From: Liolophura sinensis
Taxonomy: Eukaryota; Mollusca; Polyplacophora; Chitonida; Chitonidae
Direction: 5' to 3'
DNA: 64,000 nt
Assembly (NCBI RefSeq): GCF_032854445.1
Contig: NC_088305.1
Location: 18,587,717-18,651,716 of the forward strand
The translations under genes and the position numbers were made by a program. Positions 1 through 11,345 of the stretch are shown here, piece by piece. How positions within the stretch are numbered: the stretch's first letter is position 1; each line of letters opens with the position of its first letter. The notes beneath the pieces were generated by a model, which was given only the letters and a program-made list of their open reading frames with translations, did not search any database and was not told the DNA's origin.

Positions 1-340
1 TCAAACGACAAAGAACGACAGAACTCTTGCCTGTAGGATTAGTAAAATAAAGTGAACATAAAACAGTCACGTAACAATACGCACACGCAAGGAAGGATCT
101 GGACGATACGATATAACACATGGTTTAATATGTGTAAGCTATGAGCAATATCGATTTAGTGAGGATTGTCGTATATAACGAACTGGAACTGGAAAGTTCA
201 TTAAAAAAGAAAGTTTTCTTTTGGTATCGCTGTACAAAATTCAGCTCATATCAATGCACATACGGCTTTTTTTGTTTTGTTTTGCTTTTTTGTTTTTTTT
301 CGGTCTCAGTGATAATCCCGGAGGAGAGTATAGCTTACCG

Positions 341-762
341 GTATTAAAGTAAGTGATATCTGTGTTTTGTTTGTCACAAAGTTGCGCTTGACGAGAGTTC
401 ACCTCATGGTCCCACAACATTGTTGGCCGCCGTCGTATATGATGAGCGAATGAATGCTTGGGGTTTTACGCCGTACTTAGCAATTTCTCGGTCATATGAC
501 AACAAGGGGTCATTAAGGTTGTTTACCTAAACTGTGTCTTCTTGTGGCTGTGGCATATGTAAGTAAAATAGTCTTAATGGAGAACAGCGTAAAACATTCA
601 TCAAACAAATAAAAACAGATCTTTTATCAGTTGTTTGTTGTCCATATCCTTGTGCTATATACGTCTGAATTGTTGGCACTCTCCTGGACTATAAAGAGCA
701 AAAAGCACTGACTGAACCTATCCCGCACCTGACAGAAACATCACTTAATATACACAAAAAAC
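341..762. repeat. Direct duplication, left copy (about 420 bp)
   Basis: Pairs with 879-1300 at a constant offset of 538 bp and is nearly identical by eye. It includes the S2-type tail motif (GCTTGGGGTTTTACGCCGTA then TCTCGGTCATATGAC) at about 458-500. The sequence between the copies (763-878) is unique. Confidence 0.9.
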
Positions 763-878
763 ACCTAAAAGTATTAAATTATCAAATCATGTTTTAAATT
801 ACACCCAAAGAATAGAAAAGAAACCGCCAAGTAGAAATAACGGAGTCGCTGGGACATGACTGCGAGTTTAGATTACCC

Positions 879-1300
879 GTATTAAAGTAAGTGATATCTG
901 TGTTTTGTTTGTCACAAAGTTGCGCTTGACGAGAGTTCACCTCATGGTCCCACAACATTGTTGGCCGCCATCGTATATGATGAGCGAATGAATGCTTGGG
1001 GTTTTACGCCGTACTTAGCAATTTCTCGGTCATATGACAACAAGGGGTCATTAAGGATGTTTACCTAAACTGTGTCTTCTTGTGGCTGTGGCATATGTAA
1101 GTAAAATAGTCTTAATTGAGAACAGCGTAAAACACGCATCAAACAAATAAAAACAGATCTTTTATCAGTTGTTTGTTGTCCATATCCTTGTGCTATATAC
1201 GTCTGAATTATTGGCACTGTCCAGGACCATAAAGAGAAAAAAGCACTGACTGAACCTATTCCGCACCTGACACAAATATCACCTAATACACTCAAAAAAC
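879..1300. repeat. Direct duplication, right copy (about 420 bp)
   Basis: Partner of 341-762 with scattered substitutions and no large indels. Either a local segmental duplication or two insertions of one element. Short ORFs here are not conserved as protein. Confidence 0.9.
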
Positions 1301-1309
1301 ATTCGTGGT

Positions 1310-1560
1310 GTATGAACACAAATTTGTGTTCTTTCCAACAAAATTTGTTGTGTCATATTTGAACAACTCTATTTTGTGTTGAATTAACACAGATGTCTTA
1401 TTTGTGTTTTATTGTTTTGTGACACTAAAATGTGTACTTCATATTTACTGACCACATGCTTGTGTTGAGGTAGCACATTTCTGTGTTGAATGAAACAAAA
1501 CAAGTTGTTGTGTTAGATTTCAACACAAGTGTTTTTTGTGTGTACATTGACTCTTGATCA
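1310..1560. repeat. TTTGTGTT-rich low-complexity segment with palindromes
   Basis: Repeated variants of TTTGTGTTG on both strands. It opens with a perfect 18-bp palindrome at 1314-1331 (GAACACAAATTTGTGTTC). The right end carries reverse-complement variants (CAACACAAGTG), so it may be a decayed foldback element. Confidence 0.5.
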
Positions 1561-3199
1561 TTTACACCTAACGTACACACATCTGAATTGTTGTAATCAG
1601 TTACCTTCAAATTAAACCCTAAAATTGCAGAAATAATATCATCTAACATTCTATAATACCCCTCCTATCATGTTCTATAGTCTTGAAAAACAAAGCAAAA
1701 AGAAATGGTCAAGATATGTTTAAAATTGATTTGACGATGCAAAGGTTATTCCTTATATTCGATCCTGTATCAGACGCTTAACGGTTTTATCCTTACCACG
1801 GCACAAGTGTAAGAGGATAGGCACAAATATGTTGCTACAGTGACTATTCATAGAAAATGGTCTTTAATTTCCAGTATATCTGAAAGCATTGGTTTTCTTT
1901 TTAACATTATTCTTGGTGAAATGTTTGACTTGCCACCTCACTGGAAGTTCAGCAATATTACTCCGCGCTTATGCAGTCACCCATAATTGACATGTATGCG
2001 ACAGACTAGACTATACTGTACACTTCACACGTGGGTTGACTTGTTGGAAATTATGTCTAGTTTTTAAAACATTAAAGAAAACAAGAACAAAAAATAAACA
2101 ATAAACCAAATACATGCATCACAAAATATCCCAAAAATGTTTCAAAAACGCATCCTTATATTTTCGTGACTTTACACAATTGAGATATTGCAGTTCAAAG
2201 TAAAACTACTAAAGCTAAAACGCGAACATTCAGAAAACTGAAAATCAAAATTATCAATCTCAACCAAGCATTTTCGAGTTATTTCTAAAATTCGACACTA
2301 CACCTGTATCCGTTGTGGGGTCATGCGATCCCAAGTTTGCCTTTTTGTCATCTAGATTGAATGAGGGCAAGATACGATGGATGCCACATCGTGTTTCCGG
2401 TTTCCTGTAACTAAAATTACTTTATCTGTTGTCTTTTCTCGTGAGAAACGGGCCTGTGTGTGCAAGAGGACATCTACGTTCCCCCCGAATTTGCGTGTGT
2501 TAAAAAGCAAGAAAATAAAGTCTGCAACTACAGCTTTCTGTTATAGGAACATTCAATCCCTCACCTGCTTCCCCAGGATGTATGAACACTTAATATGACT
2601 GACCCCATGGCCAAGCAACCCTTTGATGCTTGAGCCCATCGCTGGTAACAAAAACTCAACACTGGTGATTAATAAGGTTGGTTTGTTTGAACGGGTAATC
2701 TATCCGTAAAGAGAATTGAAGGCAAAACAAGGATACATTAATGAGCCCAGTCATTATTAGGTAGAGAGAGTGGGCGAGCCGCGCTCGAGTGTGGCTTTGT
2801 TTCGAGGATCTTGTTTGCCCAGTCTGGGTCGTTTTTTAAACGAAAGGTAAACATATTCGTGGTCGAATATCGCCACTACGATTGACTTGAAATTAAGTGC
2901 AAGTTTATCCATTTTCAGTTTCCGTTTTTTTTCTTCTTTTTTTTTCTCTCTGCCGTTTTTGCACACACTGCATGCGGTAAAAAGTGTAGTTGATGTTAAT
3001 CGGAATCTGTCTGATATCTGTCTATAAATAACTTACGACTCAGGATTCTCTTTTTTTCTGGTTTTATCAAATCAAAAGCAATGGTACACCCGGAATCTCA
3101 CACTATTAAAAGTAGTGTTATAAAGGGGATTACATTTTGGATCCTATCACCGTCTGTTTTATTGCAGAGGCGCACGCAGCAAACTGGACACACCGCGTG
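1561..3199. other. No gene recognised
   Basis: AT-rich sequence with only short ORFs that carry no recognisable motif. Poly-T and poly-C runs occur near 2925-2950. I see no splice-flanked exon that I would defend. Confidence 0.5.
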
Positions 3200-3285
3200 G
3201 GAAAGTTAAACCAGTAACTTGCCAGAGGTCAATGGTTTACGCCGCGCTCTTCGTTTTCCCCCACCCATAAAACTTACCGACAATA
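3200..3285 (+). mobile_element. Degenerate S1-like SINE fragment
   Basis: Contains degraded versions of the S1 middle (GCGCTCTTCG-TTTCCCCCACCCATAA), compared with the GGGCTCTGCCCGGTTTCCTCCCACCATAA core elsewhere in the window. No tail recognised. Confidence 0.35.
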
Positions 3286-3477
3286 TATAATTGAAAAATA
3301 CTCGAGTATGGCGTTCAACAATTATCGATTGTATAGATAAATAAGCATTAATTTTATAAAAAATGCTCCACGCGTTCGACAACTTTTTGCAATGCTCACA
3401 AAGCCGTTTAGTGTCTTATAAAATTACAAGCAAGGTAATTACAAGCGAAGTATCAATAATTAACTGCATTTTTGGTT

Positions 3478-3645
3478 TACCATATTCTGCTTAACCCTTG
3501 TTGCCAGGGTGTGTATCATTCGTTACTAATTAACCCTTTTACATGAAAGATTAGAATGAAACCCCAACAAAGGTAAACTGACAAGAGACTATGTCAACTA
3601 TCACACTGTTGTCGTTGCTCTGGGTTAACTTTCTATAGTGTAAGT
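3478..3645 (+). repeat. R3 dispersed repeat copy
   Basis: Ordered R3 blocks: TTCTGCTTAA, then TTTACATGAA-G-TTAGAAT-AAACCC, then GGTAAACTGACAAGAG, then AACTATCACACTGTTGTCGT. Copies in both orientations recur across the window. Confidence 0.7.
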
Positions 3646-5413
3646 TTTTTTATATTATACACGATTGAGAGAGAGCTCCGTGTGTTATAAAAATAAATCA
3701 TTTATTATCATAAAAACGTGGCCTTTTATTGTAATTTGTCATTTTCACATGCATGTATTATTTGTTTCCCGAGCAATTCGAGTAATGCACATTGTACCAA
3801 AGAAATTGGATGTACGTTAGCCCACATTCACGTTTTTTGTAAGGCTAAAACGATCAGTATAAGATTCGTTTATGACGGTGTCTTGAACGATCCATTGAAT
3901 GTTTGGTTTTTATTTCTTAATATGGTTTAGAATCTGCCCCAGCATATAAAAGTACAAAAAAAGTTTCTTAGCTTTCATCTTGGAGCGTAAAGGTACAGTT
4001 TTCTACATGTAAAAATATTAACAAACCTGCAATCATGACACCAGTGGTGGTAGCTGTCTAAGAATTCCGTGGGGAGAACAACCCTCAAGAAGGGCGCTAA
4101 GCTGGTCATGTTAAGCTGGTAAGTTCATCATCGACGTCTTTTTCGAAGACTTCCACCCACTGACGGAAACTATGCATAAATTAGAGGGGTAATTAAGAAA
4201 TATATAACATGCCTCGAAGTGCATTTTTTTAAACTATTTATCTTGACATAATTTTCTTCATTTCCATTAAAACCATAAACTGTGCTGTAGGGTCCCTTTC
4301 ATATGACCATTAAAGAAATTTCTAATAGCTGAGATCCTTTCCCTAACTAACCGATTGACCCAATTTCATTTTCCAAATGACCTTTAAATAAATGTTAGTC
4401 AGTCATTAAATCATTGTATCAAGCATAGGTGTTTAATACCTCATCCGCATTTCTGACAAGTTTTGTAGCTTCCAAATTTGAAATTTGACACCTTTTAGCG
4501 ATTACTGTAAATTTGGGTCGTGACTTTAAATCACCTTGTATGACAGCGAAGACAGAGACCAGAGTCGTTTTCCCTTAAATGTTATGGTAGATTGAGGTCT
4601 TTCCATCCTTAATCTCGATATTGGCGTTTTCCCCACAATTCTGAGGAAGTCTTACTCGGTAATTAATTTCATTTGGCTGTGGTGTGAGGCGTAGAAAGGG
4701 CACACCTTCGTTGTTTGGGTGCCGTGACGTATATCCAAGGTCTTGACTTTGATAAAGTCACCTGTTGCAGCGCCAAACGCCGACTTGGACAGAATTTATG
4801 CAAAGCGTGTCCGATTACAATAGCCTCTCCTGTGCGAGGAGGAAGATTTATTGAGGAGCATTTCTGTAAAGAGTACCGCCTACCCACGCCAGTCGCCTTG
4901 CACGTGTCTGTGTTGTTATGCGTCAGTAACCGCTGTCCAGTTTGGTTAACAGCTCCCGTCTCCCATCAGATATAACGGAATAAAAGTGCTGTTACTCGTA
5001 AAAATGGGTTCTGATCCACCACCCAGTGTTTCAATTTCTTTTGGTCTGTGTCAGGAAAATTCATTACGTAGTTTGTATAACGCGCTATTGTAATCCATGG
5101 TTTAGTCCTTTTGGCTATACCAAGTTAGGGGCCACTTTCACAAAACTTCGTAAGTCATTTTCATTTACGAGAAAAGATATGAACAATTGATTTACAGAGT
5201 TTTGTGAAACAGAGCCCGGTTTTATTAATTATACACAAGAATTAATTAGAAAATATATATTCACATTTACTTCGCAGCCTTACGTAGTGTCATTTTGACA
5301 TTTGGCTAGATTTTCTACCCACATGTGTCCTATCGGTGAATTATTTAGCACCAGAAAGCCCTTCTTTGAGACACTCACTTTTTATATGACTTTTTACGTG
5401 AGCATCTTAATTA
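3646..5413. other. No gene recognised
   Basis: Mostly AT-rich. A GC-richer patch at 4715-4975 has overlapping open frames on both strands (86 aa on +, 72 aa on -). It shows no motif and no clear splice context, so it is not called. Confidence 0.45.
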
Positions 5414-5582
5414 TTTCCCTCCTCTCCGGCCGTACGTGGGACGGTCATGCAGCAACCTGCGGATGGTCGTGGGTTTTCCCCGAGCTCTGCCACGGTTTCC
5501 TGACACCATAATGCTGGGCGCCGTCTTATAAGTGAAATATTCTTGAGTACGGCGTAAAACACCAATCAAATAAATAAATAAT
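5414..5582 (+). mobile_element. S1 SINE, 5'-truncated
   Basis: Begins in the CTCCGGCCGTACGTGGG block, runs through the CTGCGGATGGTCGTGGG block and the TATAAGTGAAATATTCTTGA tail module, and ends in (AAATA)n. The tRNA-like head is missing. Confidence 0.85.
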
Positions 5583-5894
5583 TATTTCCCAAATACAAAA
5601 CCCCGGTTACAAATTGATTAATATGAATTATTTATATGGCGTATGAATTGAACCCTTCTGCATATAACTGGTCAGGCCTGGACCCCAACAGAGAGTTTAC
5701 CCAAAGAAATGACGTTCTGCTCGTCTCTCTTTTTAGTGCCTGCTCAAACCGTGTTTCCTATAAGTTTAGTGTACGAATCAAAAGTAATTCCTGTCATCAG
5801 AAACGCTTTGGGAAGTTCAACGAGCCCAGCGGTGCTTCTCTCTGACGAGAAGCTAGGGGAAGGAATCACAAATGCTGTCAGAATCGAATCACAT

Positions 5895-6055
5895 TACATA
5901 GCATTTCGAAGGTCGTAGGTTCGAATCCTTGAGTTTTTTTTCAAGCTCTGTTATGTTTCCTTGTCCCATTAACCTCGACATCGTTACATATCAAGTAAAA
6001 TATTCTTGAATATGGCATAGGTCATCAGTGAAGAAAACACGGCATTAAACACATC
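5895..6055 (+). mobile_element. Degenerate tRNA-SINE copy
   Basis: A B-box-like GGTTCGAATCC at 5913-5923 is followed, after decayed body sequence, by the S1 tail module (AAAATATTCTTGAATATGGC). The D and T arms do not fold, so this is not a tRNA gene. Confidence 0.5.
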
Positions 6056-7688
6056 AACACGTATGCTTCGGTATTTACTTATTTAGATAGTGTATTTCAA
6101 CAGATATATGTTCTTGACTACGGCTTTACCGTGTGGCTTTGAGGTCTTCTCCACAATTACGAAACAAACTGATTTGTTTGACTTGTCTTTTACATCGTGC
6201 ATCATACTGACCTGTCCCCCTCCGAACCCACTATATATGTACAAAATGAGACAGGCGCGCCATCATAGAGGACAGTGGATATAGCATGGATAGTATACCG
6301 TTTAATAACACACCCCCCCCCCCACCACCACCACCAGCTCCCCGTCCCCCTTTCCAGCCAACCCTATATAATCAAGAATAAGAATAAATCTGAGAGCCAA
6401 GGGTGACATTCGTTACTCATACCACTCGTCAACCGTTTAAAAGGCGATATTCTCAAGAAACATTTCCAAAAAAGGAAAAATTTAAATAACTCATAAATAG
6501 TAGATAAAGCTTATATATGAGAGGGGAATGGTGAACATTTTTCAGAGATGTAGGTTAAGCGGTCAATGTTCCAGGCATGACATCATATTCAAAGTTTTGA
6601 AAAACAACAACAACACGTCGTTGGAGCTAAAATGATAATTCAGTATCAGGTTGAGTTTCTACATTATCACGATACCACCAACCGATCGTTCGCATAAGCA
6701 TTGATGTCTGAGTCTCTTCCAGACATGGGGCAAAATGTTGATGATAATTTCAAGCGAGCATTCATGAAGCGTCCAGCTGTTACACGGCAATATTTCGTCT
6801 GAGCTCGGTGACCGACGAGTGTAGAGTGGAGAATCAATACAGCTGAATGTTAACCGTTAAGTCTGGACCAGTGCATGATTGGAAGAAGAAGCAGAAAGAA
6901 AATAATATCCGGACATGAATGATGGATTGTTAATAAACTTAAGCCATGCTTGGAAGACACCGGGAACCACGATGACTGCAATAGCAGGCATGTGACGCAG
7001 TTTGATCGTCAGACATTTGACGTTGTTGCAAGGTGGGAAACTGCAAAAAGAGTTTTGCGGTTGACCCACCAAATCGCCAGTGTACGCTCTCCTCGCTGAC
7101 TCCGGTCACCAAGGCTTGTGATTCCCGGGATTTGCACTAAACGTGAGGAACCGGACTGTACTCGTTGGTCGGGTGCCGATACTATACGGTTGGATGGGGT
7201 GTCATGTTTGTTGGCATCAGTATGGCCTTTGTCTGCTGCGAAATGCTACAAGGAGACTCTGTCGTGAAATATTGCCGAAATAATGTTGACAAAAGCCCAA
7301 ACCAACCAACTAGTGGATCTAGTATATGTTCCATTTGTATAATCAAGTCCGAAATGCAAAGTTTAATTCTTTTCAGTCCGTTATGTGTACTTTTAGGCGA
7401 TTCGTCTAAGCGTCATTTTATTTGGATAAATCATTTTAATTGACTTTACATACGTATAAAAAAGGCAGAAAATACTGTTTGGTGGGATGAAATGATCCAA
7501 AGCTAGAAGCAATGGGAGTGCAACACTCCCATTGGATCTATACTCCATTTGTCTTTATAAAGTATTTATGATATATTTTAATGTGGTTAATTACCGCAAA
7601 ATAGTGTGTGTGTACACAAACTGTGTATAACGTTTTAAAGATGTACCTGATAGATTACTTTTTATGTGGCAGTTGAAAGTCATCAGAA
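6056..7688. other. No gene recognised
   Basis: Contains a poly-C / CCA tract at 6311-6340 and unremarkable sequence otherwise. A 71-residue open frame on the - strand (6857-7072) has a hydrophobic centre but no recognisable family. Confidence 0.45.
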
Positions 7689-8065
7689 CATACTCCTTAC
7701 AGCGCATGCGTCGCTCTATACCTTTCGCTTTGCATCACTGCTACCACTAGTAAATTTTGCACAAGGTTACTGGATTCACGGTGATGTCATGTCATGAAAC
7801 ATAAAAAAATCCGTCTCACCTTTGTCTCTGATAATACTTTATTCACATGCACTCTCCTCATCCAGAGTATGCAGAACATGATTATGACCAAAACTTGAAA
7901 CAATTTTATTGATGAATGTCGATTGTTGTTGAGAAGACAAGTGATGAGTCTAAGCCTAAACCAGCCAACGTGAATCTCACAGGCTCCAAAGATCAAACTT
8001 GTCTAATGGTGGGAGTGATGTAAATCGAAATTGTAGAGAGCGACGCATGCGGTCTAAGGAGTATG
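7689..8065. mobile_element. M1 element, MITE-like, copy 1
   Basis: 377 bp bounded by imperfect inverted repeats of about 60 bp. The left end starts CATACTCC and includes CGCATGCGTCGCTCT and CATCACTGCTACCACTAG. The right end is its reverse complement, ending GGAGTATG. Internal sequence is AT-rich and non-coding. No clear target-site duplication. Confidence 0.75.
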
Positions 8066-8924
8066 ACGGTTCACAGATATGTTCTATAATTTAAAAACAA
8101 ACAAAACGCTAAAATGAACTATATATCAGATGAAAGACCGTTAAACAGTATTAAAGAAAATATTTCGATTTGTTTTTTTTCTTAGATTTTTTCCAGTCTA
8201 GTAAAATGGTTTCAAAACACCAGATTGCACGGTGGTCTGTACTTGCTCATAGGCTATTAGTGACGTCACATCCATATTTTTGACTTGAAATTGTTGGTTC
8301 CAGGGTCCATTCAGCCAGCATATTCTTAGATCTACATGTGTATGCACAATAAATGATGAAATCTAACAGCCTGTATGGGTTAAGTGGCAAAAATCCGATG
8401 TGGCTTCACTGGTCTCAATGTGGTCAGAAAAGGGCCAGCGTATAATTCAAGTTTCAAATACATTTTACTAGGTTGAAAAAATAGTACAAAAATAAATCAG
8501 CTCTTCTTCTGGACAGTGTGTTATGGTTTTTCGATTGATATATACTTCACGTTAGCGTTTTTCTTTGCTTTTAGAAAAGGACATTCTCCAGTTTGAGTTG
8601 ATATTTCTCGAAAACACGATTGCATTACTGTGAATATGTAAGCATTTCTGTTATAGGTTGTTAGGACATAATATAACACTAGCTCACAAATTTTTAGCCC
8701 AGTATCTGCATGGTGTCACCACCATCGGCCACCTATGCGTTTCCTTTTAAAGGGGAGGGGGGGGGGGGAGAACGTGTAACCTTGCGGACAGTTTGAACGA
8801 CATGTCGTGATACTGGTTAGGGGGCATTTCGAAAGTGGAATTCAGATATGTCAGTTATTTCCCGTGTACTTGAATGATTAAATCAGGACTGCAAATTGCC
8901 CATCTATCGCTTCCTTCATCAGAT
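8066..8924. other. No gene recognised
   Basis: AT-rich sequence with a G-run at 8755-8769. Nothing assignable. Confidence 0.5.
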
Positions 8925-9012
8925 GTTTATTTATTTATTTGTATCATGTTTTTAGAAGCACTTAAGCATATTTCACTTACACGACACTTGCCAGCATTAC
9001 GGTGGGATCGTA
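8925..9012 (-). mobile_element. S1 SINE tail fragment, degenerate
   Basis: (TTTA)n, then TATTTCACTTACACGAC, then CCAGCATTACGGTGGGA, which is the S1 tail in reverse orientation with the head absent. Confidence 0.6.
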
Positions 9013-9982
9013 TGATGTTGTTAATAACCTTTTGAATTAATTGAAAGACATGAATCATTTAACCTCATTTATGTAGAATATCCACTATACTTTTCAACAG
9101 GCTAAGTATAAATTTAGCAAGACAAGGATGTCTCTAAGGCAAACGTGGGGTTTGCCTTCGTTTTCCTAACAACCAGTACTCAATATCAGGTTTGCTAACC
9201 AATCAGCCATTTCCTGATGCCGACAGCGATTTGCCGGTGGAAAACTGGCCGCTACAGAAGGGCCGAACAAACAAAATTTAACCTCGTAGTCTTCGGAAAG
9301 GTCTCATCTTACTTGAGATATTGAAGTGGTAATTGAGCAATAATTCAAGTGCAAAATCAATTCTTCTTCGTGGTAGAATGTCTCGAGCGCACGCGCCCTC
9401 CCACTGTTTGTGCACACGTCGAGTGAAGCCACGTGATCGCGAGCTTTCACGTGAGCTCCGTCTCGATGCACTCGGGTCGATTTCGAATGTAACCAAAAAG
9501 GGTTTGGATAAAACTCTTGGTAAATACTGCAGCTTTGTGGAAATCCAATATCTTGCGGGTATACCCGTGGCCAATTTTACATTAAATAAAAAGTAAATGA
9601 AATCGAGTTTTGTGAACACAAAGACCTTTTTCATTTGTCCTCACATTTCGACAAAACCGTCGTGTTACCAGAACGCTTCAATACACAAGAAAACTTTTAA
9701 ACGGAAACGAACTAAAAAAAAGTATTCTTTAAACAAAGACGTGGCTTACAGTTTACCGAGGCCTTTCATACATCAGATTTAGCGGTAACGAACTCTTTCG
9801 CGCACAAGAAATATTATAGCCATATTAAAAAAATAATGTGAGCATCAAGTGCAAGAAAAATCACAGACACTAGGAAGTTTACTCAATTTCTACGTCGTAG
9901 CAACCGAGGTCAGGAACTCGTGTTAATTCAGTGCAAACAGAGACCAAACGGTTATATGCTATATCTAGCCCTTTTACACCAC
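9013..9982. other. Gene-free stretch with a CpG-rich patch and paired E-boxes
   Basis: 9370-9490 is richer in G+C and CpG than its surroundings and carries two CACGTG hexamers (9430-9435 and 9448-9453). Open frames on both strands across the patch (118 aa on -, 87 aa on +) have no recognisable motif. A promoter-like function is possible but unproven. Confidence 0.35.
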
Positions 9983-10702
9983 CGTCAGGATACTCCGTCA
10001 GTATCGCGATGATTGCCGGATAACGTAGGATATTCTGTCGGTGATGCACGAATGTATCACGATGATTGCTGGACAACATAGGATATTCCATCAGTAATAA
10101 CATGAATGTATCGCGTTGATTGCTGGATAACGTAGGATATTCTGTCGGTAATACACGAATGTGTCACGATGATTGCTGGATAACGTGGGATATTCTGTCG
10201 GTAATACACGAATGTGTCACGATGATTGTTGGATAACGTAGGATATTCTGTCGGTGATACACGAATGTATCACGATGATTGCTGGATAACGTAGGATATT
10301 CTGTCGGTGATGCACCAATGTATCACGATGATTGCTGGACAACATAGGATATTCCATCAGTAATAACATGAATGTATCGCGTTGATTGCTGGATAACGTA
10401 GGACATTCTGTCGGTAATACACGAATGTGTCACGATGATTGCTGGATAACGTAGGATATTCTGTCGGTAATACACGAATGTGTCACGATGATTGCTGGAT
10501 AACGTAGGATATTCTGTCGGTAATACACGAATGTGTCACGATGATTGCTGGATAACGTAGGATACTCTGTTGGTGATACACGAATGTATCACGATGATTG
10601 CTGGATAACGTAGGATATTCTGTCGGTGATACACGAATGTATCACGATGATTGCTGCACAACAAAGGATATTTCCTCAGTAATAACATGAATGTATCGCG
10701 AC
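9983..10702. repeat. 53-bp minisatellite, about 13 units
   Basis: Units such as 10384-10436 and 10437-10489 are exactly 53 bp apart (GATTGCTGGATAACGTAGGA...). A variant unit with ACAACATAGGATATTCC recurs near 10071, 10338 and 10656, giving an irregular higher-order pattern of five to six units. Confidence 0.95.
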
Positions 10703-11255
10703 AATTTTAACAGGAAAAGATGAAAATGGAAACTTCATTTCACGATAACTTCATATCACGATGGTCGGTCTTACATGATTAGCTGGTTAATTTATTGATT
10801 GATAGATTGGATGCCTGATTGAATTGCGTTCAAAAGAGGAGGTGGACAGAGGAGCGACGGAAGCCCCTCCCCTCCCAACTCCCACTCCCCTCCCCCCACG
10901 ACATAAGTCAAAATAGTGAATACGCAATTTCAGTCGCCAGGTACATTTATGGTATATTTGTATATGTGTTTTATTAAACATAAAATGGCTCACTTGTACA
11001 GGCACTTTGCAACACACCCACTTGAAATTGAATGGGTACATTTGTTTACCTCGATATGCTTGACCACATACTTAAAACCGAAATGTTATATATAACGTCA
11101 TCAATGCTAAATCCAACATTTCGCCATAGTGGGCGATTTATAATGCTAGCTAATCATCTCTATAGAGTTAGAAATTTAATGACTTACAAAAGATTTAGAC
11201 AATTTTGTAATGTTTTGTCTGATAAACAGTTTTATGTGCTGTGCTTGGCAATATA
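10703..11255. other. No gene recognised
   Basis: Includes a C-rich stretch at 10862-10900. Short ORFs only. Confidence 0.5.
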
Positions 11256-11345
11256 AATGTTACAAACCTTGTGATATAACATCATGTTACAAATCTTGTG
11301 GTCAAACATCATGTTACAATCATACACTACACGATGTAAGACTGT
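11256..11345. repeat. Short tandem repeat, about 30-bp unit, 3 copies
   Basis: ATGTTACAAACCTTGTGATATAACATC-like units repeat three times with decay. Just downstream, GTAAAATG and CATTTTAC form an 8-bp inverted pair. Confidence 0.6.

Noticed and set aside
5735-5918. Possible exon after CTCTCTTTTTAG
   Set aside because: The acceptor looks good but the 60-residue peptide has no recognisable feature and runs into a degenerate SINE.
5895-5930. Possible tRNA gene at GGTTCGAATCC
   Set aside because: The T arm does not pair properly and no acceptor or D arm is found; it is followed by SINE tail sequence.
9983-10702. CRISPR-like array
   Set aside because: The repeats are contiguous 53-bp units with no unique spacers, and the genome is eukaryotic.
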